A DNA stretch of 15,159 nt from Oscillospiraceae bacterium (GTDB lineage Bacteria; Bacillota_A; Clostridia; Oscillospirales; CAG-272). The stretch's first letter is position 1. Each line of letters begins with the position of its first letter. The stretch lies in assembly GCA_015064425.1 (NCBI GenBank), contig SVSF01000040.1, forward strand, positions 1-15,159, given 5' to 3'. Shown one piece after another: positions 1 through 6,376 of this stretch. Made by a program: the position numbers and the translations under genes. The notes under the pieces were generated by a model that saw nothing but the letters and a program-made list of their open reading frames with translations, ran no database searches and was not told where the DNA came from.

Positions 1-1551
1 AAAAATATTTCTAAATCCACATTCCTTGAGCAGTGAGATCGCCTCGGGGAATGCTATTGCCGCATTGCGGGTAACGTGAGCATCGGAACCGAGAGTTACA
101 AGGTAACCGCCAAGCTCTCTGTATTTTTCAAGTATCCATTTTTCGGGAATTATCAAGCCGTATTTTTTTGCAATGCCCGAGGTATTGACCTCAAGTGCCA
201 CGGAATGTTTTACAGCCGTCTTAAGTACACGGCATATCTCCTCTTCGTAATCCCTTGTATCCATACCAAAGCCAAACAATCCGTTAATATAGCGTAAAGG
301 GCAGCTTATATGGGCAAGTACGTCACAGGGTACCTCCTCCATCATATCGCATAGATCGTTGAAATAAGCTCTTAACAGTCCGTCCACATCATCACGGGAT
401 ACGTGAGTAAAGTCTATCTCGTCGTAGGGTATAGAGTATTCATCCTTGTACCTTGCGGCGTGCATAGAGCCGATAACAAAGTCAAAGCCGTAGTTTTCAA
501 GTATCTCACGGGCTCTTTCCCTTCCCCAAAATATTTCTCCCAGTTCTATACCTTTGAGTATCTTTATCCTGCCTTTAAAATTCTCTGCTTCCCTTTTCGC
601 TTCATAGAAGGAATTTTTTATATTCTCCGCAATATTCCTCTCAATAAAGGCCTGTAAGTCGCAATGATCACTTACCGCCATAGCAAAAATGCCCTTTTCT
701 ATCTCTGCTTCCGCCATTTCGGCAACTGGGCATGTGCTGTCGTGGGAATTTTGAGAGTGAGTGTGCATATCGCATAAACAGCCCTCGTTAAGCAAAGGCT
801 TTATGACACCCGTTGTTTCAACGATATCGGGATCAAATCTTTCACATACCTCATCAAAGCTTTCATAATCGTTTATAAGCCATACACCAAGTTTTGCGAC
901 TTCATTTACCTTTACGCAGATATCCTCATCTGCGTAAGGCACCTTCGCCCAGGAGGTGAGATCAGAATGGTATGGCATCCATACCGTGAGTCTGTCTCTG
1001 TATGCGGAAAGGCGCAACAGTACCGCCTCGTCAACGGCACCGTCATAATGAAGTTCAGCCGTAGGGAAAGCTTCCGCATATCGAGTTATCATCTCTTCTT
1101 TCGCAGAGGTAAGCGCTACCGTAGTCTCATATCGCTTCAATATGTCCCACAAGATCTCTCTTGCATCCTCGGGAAATCGCTCCACCTTATTGTCTATCTT
1201 TACCTTTACACCATTCTCCTTTGCCATAGAGAGCACCTCTTCAAACAATGGAAGCTTCTCTCCTTTAAATTTATGGGAACGGTATATTCCGTAGTCATAC
1301 TCCGAGGCATCTTCATAACTTATGTCGCAAATGCTTATCTTCTCTTCTATTTTCGCGCCGTCCGCCTTTCTTGCAGTGCGGTTTATAAAAGAGTCGTGGA
1401 GTACCACGATCTTTCTGTCCAGTGTGTAGTTGGGGTCAAGTTCTATATACGGGTATCCTTGAACGATAGCGGCATAAAATGCCTTATAAGTGTTTTCGGG
1501 ATATTCCGAAGCGACCCCTCTGTGTGCCTGCAATAAGGGGTATTTATTCAT
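1..1551 (-). CDS. GDPD-PHP fusion phosphoesterase (3' end outside window)
   Basis: The frame stays open for 517 codons and leaves the window at position 1 without a stop. Residues about 4-245 are a glycerophosphodiester phosphodiesterase-like domain: HRG at 10-12, PENT at 18-21, IELD at 36-39 and VVLHD at 49-53 supply the usual His10, Glu37, Asp39 and His52. The usual ElK strand reads IDNK (Asp120, Lys122). Residues 258 onward are a PHP domain of the HisJ/histidinol-phosphatase type: DMHTH (His263, His265), SDH (294-296), GIELGE (Glu336), GSMH (His364), His414, EVN (Glu454) and GSDAH (Asp490, His492). Both domains therefore look catalytically intact. The ATG overlaps the end of the sugar-kinase gene by 8 nt (ATGAATAA), with AAGG just upstream, so the two are translationally coupled. 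Known GDPD enzymes cleave glycerophosphodiesters and PHP enzymes cleave phosphomonoesters; a sequential two-step reaction is inference. The substrate is unknown. Confidence 0.85.
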   Translation of the reverse strand, partial: MNKYPLLQAHRGVASEYPENTYKAFYAAIVQGYPYIELDPNYTLDRKIVVLHDSFINRTARKADGAKIEEKISICDISYEDASEYDYGIYRSHKFKGEKLPLFEEVLSMAKENGVKVKIDNKVERFPEDAREILWDILKRYETTVALTSAKEEMITRYAEAFPTAELHYDGAVDEAVLLRLSAYRDRLTVWMPYHSDLTSWAKVPYADEDICVKVNEVAKLGVWLINDYESFDEVCERFDPDIVETTGVIKPLLNEGCLCDMHTHSQNSHDSTCPVAEMAEAEIEKGIFAMAVSDHCDLQAFIERNIAENIKNSFYEAKREAENFKGRIKILKGIELGEIFWGRERAREILENYGFDFVIGSMHAARYKDEYSIPYDEIDFTHVSRDDVDGLLRAYFNDLCDMMEEVPCDVLAHISCPLRYINGLFGFGMDTRDYEEEICRVLKTAVKHSVALEVNTSGIAKKYGLIIPEKWILEKYRELGGYLVTLGSDAHVTRNAAIAFPEAISLLKECGFRNIF

Positions 1552-2446
1552 ATATCTTACCTTCCAAAAGCCTGTAATCGGGTATTGCCCCTTCTTTTGT
1601 TACTACAAACTCACTGATATCCGTAGCTATCTGACTTGCTCTTTCAATACTTTCACCCGAAAGATAGGAACTTATCCAAGCCGCAAGATAGCTGTCACCT
1701 GCTCCTACCGTAGAAACTACCTTAACGTCTCTTGAAGGTTGGATAAAACTCTTTTTATCCTTTGCAGAATATATGAAAGAACCTTTTGCTCCGAGAGTAA
1801 GTATGAGATATTTCACCTGAGTATACTTCTCGCATACAGAACGGCAAATGTCTTCATATGAATCAGAATAGGAACTGTAAAGACCCATTTCTCTGAGAGT
1901 GGGTTCTTCATCCTCACTTATTTTTAACAAAGTAGCGTTCTCAAGACAGAAAGCTGCCGAATCCGCATCGTAACAATTCTTCCTGAGATTGATATCGCAG
2001 ACTATCTCTCCAAAGTGTCCTTCTTTGCAGATACGTCTTACGGTAGCGCGTGATACGGGACTTCTCTGGATGAGGGTTCCGAAATAAAGAGCGTCGTAGC
2101 CGCTTTCGTTTATTGCTGAAATATCGCCTTCACTTAAGGGAATATTGTCATATGCCGTATCGCTGTGTACGTAAAAGTCCGGTTTCCCTTTTTCGTCAAG
2201 AGTAACCGTGCACTGACCCGTAGATTTCTCGGTAATCTTTATATAGTCGCTCCCAACTCCCATATCTTTTATGATTTCTATAGCCCTATCTCCGTAGCTA
2301 TCCTTTCCGACTGCGGAAAAGATATATCCTTCCATACCGCATCTTACGCAGTGTGCGGTAAAGTTAAGGGGCGCTCCTCCGATAAAACTCCCGTTTTCGT
2401 ATACGTCCCAGATAATTTCTCCCAAAGCAAGTATTTTCGGTCTCAT
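1544..2446 (-). CDS. PfkB-family carbohydrate kinase (fructokinase-like)
   Basis: At 300 residues it has the normal size of a ribokinase/PfkB-family sugar kinase, which transfers the ATP gamma-phosphate to a sugar hydroxyl in the cytoplasm. The N-terminal signature is GEIIWD (9-14) followed by the sugar-contact loop FIGGAPLNF (21-29). A CDINLRKN segment matches the D-x-N-x-R strand of fructokinases, and the C-terminal GAGD (248-251) supplies the anion hole and catalytic base Asp251, followed by SYLAAW instead of the commoner SF-AG. These features favour a fructokinase-like enzyme, but the sugar cannot be fixed from sequence. AGGAG lies 7 nt before the ATG, and a promoter lies about 45 nt upstream. 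The gene is first in an operon with the GDPD-PHP fusion, overlapping it by 8 nt, so its product may be metabolically linked to that phosphoesterase. Confidence 0.88.
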   Translation of the reverse strand: MRPKILALGEIIWDVYENGSFIGGAPLNFTAHCVRCGMEGYIFSAVGKDSYGDRAIEIIKDMGVGSDYIKITEKSTGQCTVTLDEKGKPDFYVHSDTAYDNIPLSEGDISAINESGYDALYFGTLIQRSPVSRATVRRICKEGHFGEIVCDINLRKNCYDADSAAFCLENATLLKISEDEEPTLREMGLYSSYSDSYEDICRSVCEKYTQVKYLILTLGAKGSFIYSAKDKKSFIQPSRDVKVVSTVGAGDSYLAAWISSYLSGESIERASQIATDISEFVVTKEGAIPDYRLLEGKIYE

Positions 2447-2490
2447 ATTTTACTCCTAATCTTATGGATTTGACATACGTTATTAAGAAT

Positions 2491-2519
2491 ATAATAATAC
2501 ATTTTTCCAAAATAAACAA
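2491..2519 (-). promoter_or_regulatory. Sigma-A promoter for the sugar-kinase operon
   Basis: On the minus strand TTGTTT (2514-2519) and TATTAT (2491-2496) are separated by 17 nt. The transcript would start near 2484 and reach the kinase ATG at 2446 with its AGGAG site. Confidence 0.55.
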
Positions 2520-2566
2520 TAGATTTCCCATAAGAAAGTCTGTTATTTTTTCCAATTCAAAAGAAT

Positions 2567-2613
2567 TACCGCGGAATGTCCCTATACATTTCAGTATGGA
2601 CTGTACCGCGGTA
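2567..2613 (-). terminator. Long hairpin downstream of the alpha/beta hydrolase, probable terminator
   Basis: TACCGCGG (2567-2574) pairs perfectly with CCGCGGTA (2606-2613). Inside it GTCC/GGAC and ATAC/GTAT can extend the stem after a small internal loop. It lies just after the hydrolase stop on the minus strand. The T-tract on that strand (TTCTTTTG) is weak, so termination is likely but not certain; an RNA-stabilising or processing role is the alternative. Confidence 0.5.
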
Positions 2614-2620
2614 TAAAATA

Positions 2621-3595
2621 TTAATTTGTTTTTGTATCGTACGACCTAAAGAATCCCAATACCGTCTTTTGATAAAGCTCGGTATCTTCAAGATAGCTGA
2701 GTCCGTGGCTTGCCCCCGGAACCACAAGAAGCTCTTTAGGCGCTTTGCACGCCGTATAATTTTCGAATGTCATCTCAATAGGCACAAATTTATCGTTTGT
2801 TCCGTGTATAAATAAAACGGGAACAGTATTGAGAGAAAGAGCATCTACCGTTGTACAATCTTCCCCGTCATATTTTGCCTTTGCCTTGGTTATTGCATTG
2901 GCGATCGGATAGACAAGCTTTTCGCTCAGATGAAGATTGGAGCTTGCCACATACGACCATATAGCACGAGGAGAGGTAAAGCCGCAGTCTGCAATTATTC
3001 CGTGTACCGATGCAGGAAGCACAAAGCCTGACGCCATAAGTACCGTAGTAGCACCCATGGAAACTCCCAACAGATATATGGGAATATCTTTTCCGCATCT
3101 GCCTATCACATAATTTATCCACTCAAGGCAATCGAATCTTTCAAAAACTCCAAAGCCTATATACTCTCCGTCACTTTCGTTGTGACTTCTCTGACTGGCA
3201 AGAAGAACACTGCATCCGTTTTCGTGCAGAAATTCAACAGAAGACCCGTAATCCACGTGCCAGGAAGACCGCCAGCCATGCATTGCTATAACTATGCGTT
3301 TCGGAGCCTCAGCCGGATACCATTCACCCATAAGATTGAGACCGTCAAAACTCTTTATGGAAACCTTTTCCGTAGGAATATTTTTCGCCTTCTCGCTATA
3401 TTCCCTGACTATTTCAGCTTTGGGATCCTTTGTAAGGCCTCCACTTATCGCCTCACCTACTTTTTTTGGCATTTTGGGAAGATCACGGTCTACTGCAAGA
3501 TTCGAAAGCGCTTTGCTTACCGCAACGGTCATCAGCGCTGCCGCAGCAGCAGTTACTCCAGCTATTGCCATAACAGTTTTTGTTTCTTTTTTCAT
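2621..3595 (-). CDS. Membrane-anchored alpha/beta hydrolase (YqkD-like)
   Basis: The 324-residue product starts with a Lys-rich tip and one hydrophobic segment (about 8-30), which reads as a membrane anchor or uncleaved signal, so the catalytic domain is probably extracytoplasmic. The fold is a serine alpha/beta hydrolase: MHGW (105-108) forms the oxyanion region, GVSMG (177-181) carries nucleophile Ser179, HGTNDKFVP (264-272) supplies Asp268, and GASHG (294-298) supplies His297. The triad is complete. The layout resembles B. subtilis YqkD and related exported hydrolases of unknown substrate; an esterase or acyl-peptide activity is possible. An upstream in-frame TTG at 3619 would add eight residues, but the ATG at 3595 sits 7 nt after GGAAG and is followed by a normal signal-like N terminus, so I prefer it. 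The gene has its own strong promoter. Confidence 0.87.
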   Translation of the reverse strand: MKKETKTVMAIAGVTAAAAALMTVAVSKALSNLAVDRDLPKMPKKVGEAISGGLTKDPKAEIVREYSEKAKNIPTEKVSIKSFDGLNLMGEWYPAEAPKRIVIAMHGWRSSWHVDYGSSVEFLHENGCSVLLASQRSHNESDGEYIGFGVFERFDCLEWINYVIGRCGKDIPIYLLGVSMGATTVLMASGFVLPASVHGIIADCGFTSPRAIWSYVASSNLHLSEKLVYPIANAITKAKAKYDGEDCTTVDALSLNTVPVLFIHGTNDKFVPIEMTFENYTACKAPKELLVVPGASHGLSYLEDTELYQKTVLGFFRSYDTKTN

Positions 3596-3643
3596 TTTGC
3601 ATCTTCCTTTCCATAACAATCATATCTTACGGAAAAAAACGGA

Positions 3644-3672
3644 ATATTATTCCTTTGTTAAAATTCTGTCAA
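3644..3672 (-). promoter_or_regulatory. Sigma-A promoter for the alpha/beta hydrolase
   Basis: TTGACA (3667-3672), 17 nt, TAATAT (3644-3649) on the minus strand, beginning just after the stop of the upstream gene. A 13-base palindrome, GGAATATTATTCC (3641-3653), covers the -10 element and could be an operator. Confidence 0.75.
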
Positions 3673-3674
3673 TT

Positions 3675-4850
3675 TTATTCCCCAAAATCAAAATAAAGTC
3701 CCATACTGTTCATAAGTTTTTCTTGTTCATCTATCTTTTCATCGCTGATATATATGAGGTCCGCCGTTCGCTTTTTAAAGATGGCTCTGTCCGTAAAGAG
3801 TTTCTCAAAAACTCTGTATACCCAAACAAAAGGAAGTAAAACAGGCAGCTTTTTCAATATTCTGTACTTTCCCGAAAGAGTCTTTGCCGATGGAAAAAGC
3901 ACTCGGAAGAAAAGCTTCAGTTTTACATTTCCCCGTTTTTCATCCGACTTTTTATGCAGGATCTCATTAGAAAGTACAACAGATTCTCTCTTTCCCCAGC
4001 TTCCGCTGCCGAAAATATACGAGCTTATAAACTCGCTCATCTCATCGCTTTCGGCATCGTAAAACCAATATTCAATAAGCCTTGAAATATTATCGTAAAA
4101 TTCTGAAAGGCCCAATGAGTTTATCTCATTTTTAATATAGTTCTCATCAATATCCTCATACGCTTTTCTGTATACGTACAGATCAAGCACGTGGCGAAGG
4201 CCTATACCTCCTCCTCTGTAATGTTTTGCAAAATGCACGAACAGAAATATAAAGCTGTCTCCATGAGTCTTTTTGTATCTATGTCCCTCTGAAGAAACCG
4301 CATTTTTCCATGGATCTTTGAAATAGCGATAAAGATCCTTCGTATAGTCCGGCATAAGCATATGGTGAAGTTCAAGATGAAGATCCTTTGAATCCCATGT
4401 GTTTACCCCGCCCCACTCGTTTTTCTTTTTAAATCCCAGAGAAGCTATTGATACCTCCGCTTTATTGATCTGCTCGCTACGTACCAATATGTCGGCATCT
4501 CCCATAGGACGCATCTCAGGTTTAGGATAGAGAAGCTTCAGCTCACAGCCTTTTATGGGAATATAATCTATTCCGTCCCGATCAAACGCCGCATATATTC
4601 TGCCAATCTCTTTCAACTGTCCTTCACTTATTATGCTGTTCTTGCAATAGTTCAAGAACATCTCCTTCATAGAAGCGTCATCTTTAGATATTCCGCAGAG
4701 CAAGGCACCCTCGTATACAATAGGCACTATATGATGTTTTTTTACCAGCGGCAGAGCTTCAGAAAGTGAAAAGCCTTCCGGTAAGCTATATGTTCTGCCG
4801 TCTACCGCGGCTTTTATAAGAACGATTATTCCTCTTTCAGTACAGTTCAA
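3675..4850 (-). CDS. Nucleotidyltransferase family protein (NTP_transf_5-like)
   Basis: This 391-residue protein matches the uncharacterised nucleotidyltransferase family known in Pfam as NTP_transf_5. The diagnostic stretch is IPIKGCEL (97-104), then YP (108-109), an Arg at 114 and GDADILV (117-123), in which Asp118 and Asp120 are the expected metal-binding pair of a pol-beta-type active site. The C-terminal half is helical, charged and unremarkable, with no predicted membrane segment that I trust. Family members often lie in polysaccharide or peptide-modification clusters, but this copy stands alone, so its acceptor is unknown. A GTG at 4859 lies inside the AGGAGGTG ribosome binding site and cannot be the start; the TTG at 4850, 8 nt after GGAGG, is the supported one. 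The gene has its own promoter and is divergent from the cotJ operon. Confidence 0.8.
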   Translation of the reverse strand: MNCTERGIIVLIKAAVDGRTYSLPEGFSLSEALPLVKKHHIVPIVYEGALLCGISKDDASMKEMFLNYCKNSIISEGQLKEIGRIYAAFDRDGIDYIPIKGCELKLLYPKPEMRPMGDADILVRSEQINKAEVSIASLGFKKKNEWGGVNTWDSKDLHLELHHMLMPDYTKDLYRYFKDPWKNAVSSEGHRYKKTHGDSFIFLFVHFAKHYRGGGIGLRHVLDLYVYRKAYEDIDENYIKNEINSLGLSEFYDNISRLIEYWFYDAESDEMSEFISSYIFGSGSWGKRESVVLSNEILHKKSDEKRGNVKLKLFFRVLFPSAKTLSGKYRILKKLPVLLPFVWVYRVFEKLFTDRAIFKKRTADLIYISDEKIDEQEKLMNSMGLYFDFGE

Positions 4851-4877
4851 GCTCTTCACCTCCTATGATTTACGGCA

Positions 4878-4906
4878 ATTATATCACAGAAAATAGTTTT
4901 TTTCAA
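4878..4906 (-). promoter_or_regulatory. Sigma-A promoter for the nucleotidyltransferase gene
   Basis: On the minus strand TTGAAA (4901-4906), 17 nt and TATAAT (4878-4883), preceded by TGA as an extended -10. The start would lie near 4871, leaving a leader of about 20 nt that contains the AGGAGG site. Confidence 0.8.
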
Positions 4907-4955
4907 CGTATGGCAAATATAAGTACTTTTTAAAATATACATTTGCAGTTTTTAA

Positions 4956-4979
4956 ATAAAATAAGTTCCGCCATATAAG
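4956..4979 (+). promoter_or_regulatory. Candidate sporulation (sigma-E-type) promoter for cotJABC
   Basis: ATA (4956-4958) and CATATAAG (4972-4979) are spaced 13 nt apart, resembling the sigma-E pattern (ATA, then CATAcAnT). B. subtilis cotJ is known to be sigma-E dependent. No good sigma-A promoter is visible upstream of cotJA. The spacing is slightly short, so this is a tentative call. Confidence 0.35.
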
Positions 4980-5054
4980 AGAACCTGTCTCTGCAAAGTG
5001 TTTTCTTATTTGTCCGCGTTAACCACATGGGAAGATCCTCATAAAATAGTCATA

Positions 5055-5075
5055 GGGGAGTATCCCCGGAAGGAG
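5055..5075 (+). promoter_or_regulatory. Hairpin abutting the cotJA ribosome binding site
   Basis: GGGGA (5055-5059) pairs with TCCCC (5063-5067) around a GTA loop and ends directly against GGAAGGAG (5068-5075). The site sets the cotJA start at ATG 5085 (9 nt spacing) in preference to ATG 5079 (3 nt). Confidence 0.5.
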
Positions 5076-5084
5076 TGCATGAAA

Positions 5085-5333
5085 ATGAACAGAATACGAC
5101 GAATAAACACCGATGCCCTAAGCTATGGAAGCAATACAGGTGTTTATGTCAATGGAAACGGCAGTAACTGTTGTGCAAAAAAATTTGATTGCGACGGAAT
5201 GGCACTTGCCGCATCCTACGTTAAAAGTCAAGAATTTGAAAATCTTTATGGTCAAGAGGAAGCATTACGTCACGGAACCCTGTTTAGAGATCTCGATAAA
5301 CCTTTTATGCAAGGCGGGAGGTCGGTCAGATGA
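5085..5333 (+). CDS. cotJA: Spore coat protein CotJA
   Basis: The 82-residue product carries the CotJA signature in its C-terminal half: LAASYVKSQEFENLY (41-55), then EALRHGTLF followed by DLDKPF, matching the family pattern of an Ala-Tyr-Val-Gln stretch and a conserved GTLF...L-PF motif. The N-terminal 40 residues are a variable, Asn/Gly-rich segment with a Cys-Cys pair (NCCAKKFDC). CotJA is a small component of the spore coat assembled with CotJB and CotJC in the mother cell. The frame is open upstream to 4998, but the ribosome binding site at 5068-5075 fits ATG 5085 best. Its TGA overlaps the cotJB ATG (ATGA), so translation is coupled. The gene marks the organism as a spore former. Confidence 0.88.
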   Translation: MNRIRRINTDALSYGSNTGVYVNGNGSNCCAKKFDCDGMALAASYVKSQEFENLYGQEEALRHGTLFRDLDKPFMQGGRSVR

Positions 5334-5599
5334 ATAACGGACAGAACAACACACGTAACAGAAATGCTCTGCTTGAGGATATAGGCGAAATAAGCTTCGT
5401 TCTCGATGACTTGAGACTATATCTTGATACCCACGACAACTGCTCCGCCGCAGGCGAAATGTTTTACACATTAAGCGGTGCAAGAAAGAAGCTCATAGAG
5501 GAATACACGGAAAGCTACGGTCCGTTGGAAGCCTATGCTCCCTACGACGGAGAATGGTTATGGAACAATACGAAAATGCCCTGGGAAGGTGAGTGCTGA
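5330..5599 (+). CDS. cotJB: Spore coat protein CotJB
   Basis: This 89-residue protein has the CotJB family layout: an N-terminal helix ending in FVLDDLRLYLDTHDNC, where LYLDTH is the family hallmark, then a middle helix with a KKLIEEYTESYGPLEAY segment, and a Trp-rich tail ending WLWNNTKMPWEGEC. The tail corresponds to the W-W-PWPWE ending of homologues. It is known as a coat component needed for CotJC assembly in Bacillus. GGGAGG lies 8 nt before the ATG, which overlaps the cotJA stop. The stop is 2 nt before the likely cotJC ATG, giving a tightly packed three-gene operon. Confidence 0.92.
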   Translation: MNNGQNNTRNRNALLEDIGEISFVLDDLRLYLDTHDNCSAAGEMFYTLSGARKKLIEEYTESYGPLEAYAPYDGEWLWNNTKMPWEGEC

Positions 5600-5601
5600 G
5601 T

Positions 5602-6207
5602 ATGTGGGAATACGAAAAAAGATTACAATTTCCCGTAAATATAAAAAATACGGATGCAAGAGCCGCTAAAATAATTATGAGTCAGTATGGCGGCCCCGAC
5701 GGAGAGATAGGAGCATCCTTACGCTATCTTTCCCAAAAATATGCTATGCCGGACAGAAAGGTAGCCGGTCTCCTTAATGACATCGGAACGGAAGAACTTG
5801 CCCATCTTGAGATAGTAGGTACCATAGTCCATCAGCTGACAAGAAATCTCACACCCGAGCAGGCTGCGGCTCAAGGCTTCGATGCTTACTATGTAGACCA
5901 TACCTTGGGTGTTTATCCGCAATCTGCGGGAGGGGTTCCCTTCACCGCACTTGCCCTTCAGTCGAAAGGAGATCCCATAACCGATCTTACGGAGGATATG
6001 GGTGCCGAGCAAAAAGCACGAACCACTTATGACAATATTCTTCAACTCATTGATGACCCCGATGTAAGAGAGCCTATCAAATTTTTGAGAGAAAGAGAGA
6101 TCGTCCATTTTCAAAGATTCGGTGAGGCTTTGGGCATTATTCAAGATCGGCTCAACTTCAAAAATTTCTATGCTTTTAATCCCGCAACTCCGTACGGTAG
6201 AAAATAA
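5602..6207 (+). CDS. cotJC: Spore coat protein CotJC, manganese-catalase-like
   Basis: The 202-residue protein begins MWEYEKRLQFPV, as CotJC orthologues do, and is close to the family length of about 190. It is a ferritin-like four-helix-bundle protein of the dimanganese catalase family. The metal ligands expected for that fold are all present: Glu35 in QYGGPDGE, Glu65 and His68 in TEELAHLE, Glu136 in AEQKAR, and His169 in REREIVHFQRF. An active peroxide-detoxifying site in the coat is therefore plausible; CotJC catalase activity is stated here by family analogy. A GTG at 5593 is in frame but lies inside cotJB; AAGGTG at 5586-5591 fits ATG 5602. The tail after residue 180 (FYAFNPATPYGRK) is longer than in Bacillus. 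Confidence 0.93.
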   Translation: MWEYEKRLQFPVNIKNTDARAAKIIMSQYGGPDGEIGASLRYLSQKYAMPDRKVAGLLNDIGTEELAHLEIVGTIVHQLTRNLTPEQAAAQGFDAYYVDHTLGVYPQSAGGVPFTALALQSKGDPITDLTEDMGAEQKARTTYDNILQLIDDPDVREPIKFLREREIVHFQRFGEALGIIQDRLNFKNFYAFNPATPYGRK

Positions 6208-6217
6208 AGTCAGCTAT

Positions 6218-6254
6218 AAAATACTGATACGCTTACACGTGTCAGTATTTTTTC
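6218..6254 (+). terminator. Terminator of the cotJABC operon
   Basis: AATACTGATACG (6220-6231) pairs with CGTGTCAGTATT (6238-6249), 12 pairs including one T-G wobble, loop CTTACA, followed by a T-run to 6253. It lies directly after cotJC and just before the next promoter. Confidence 0.9.
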
Positions 6255-6283
6255 TTGACAAAGTATCACACATATGATACCAT
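6255..6283 (+). promoter_or_regulatory. Sigma-A promoter of the SGNH lipoprotein gene with palindromic operator
   Basis: TTGACA (6255-6260), 17 nt, TACCAT (6278-6283). The spacer holds a perfect dyad, GTATCA (6263-6268) and TGATAC (6275-6280) separated by CACATA, reaching into the -10. This position is typical of a repressor site. No repressor gene is adjacent. Confidence 0.72.
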
Positions 6284-6376
6284 TAGCGATAATAATTCAA
6301 AAAAACGCTGAATTTGAGTTCAAACAGAGAATTGTATTTATTTAAAAATACGATAAACATGAAGGAAGGTATGAAA

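Noticed and set aside
403..1536. Plus-strand open frames across 76-1735
   Set aside because: They lie antisense to the open GDPD-PHP frame, lack ribosome binding sites and give Phe/Tyr/Ser-rich translations without domains.
2364..2555. 63-residue minus-strand frame upstream of the sugar kinase
   Set aside because: It overlaps the promoter and 5' end of the kinase in another frame and has no recognisable domain or ribosome binding site.
6334..6351. GTATTT/AAATAC inverted repeat in the SGNH gene leader
   Set aside because: Six AT-only pairs in an AT-rich leader are expected by chance.
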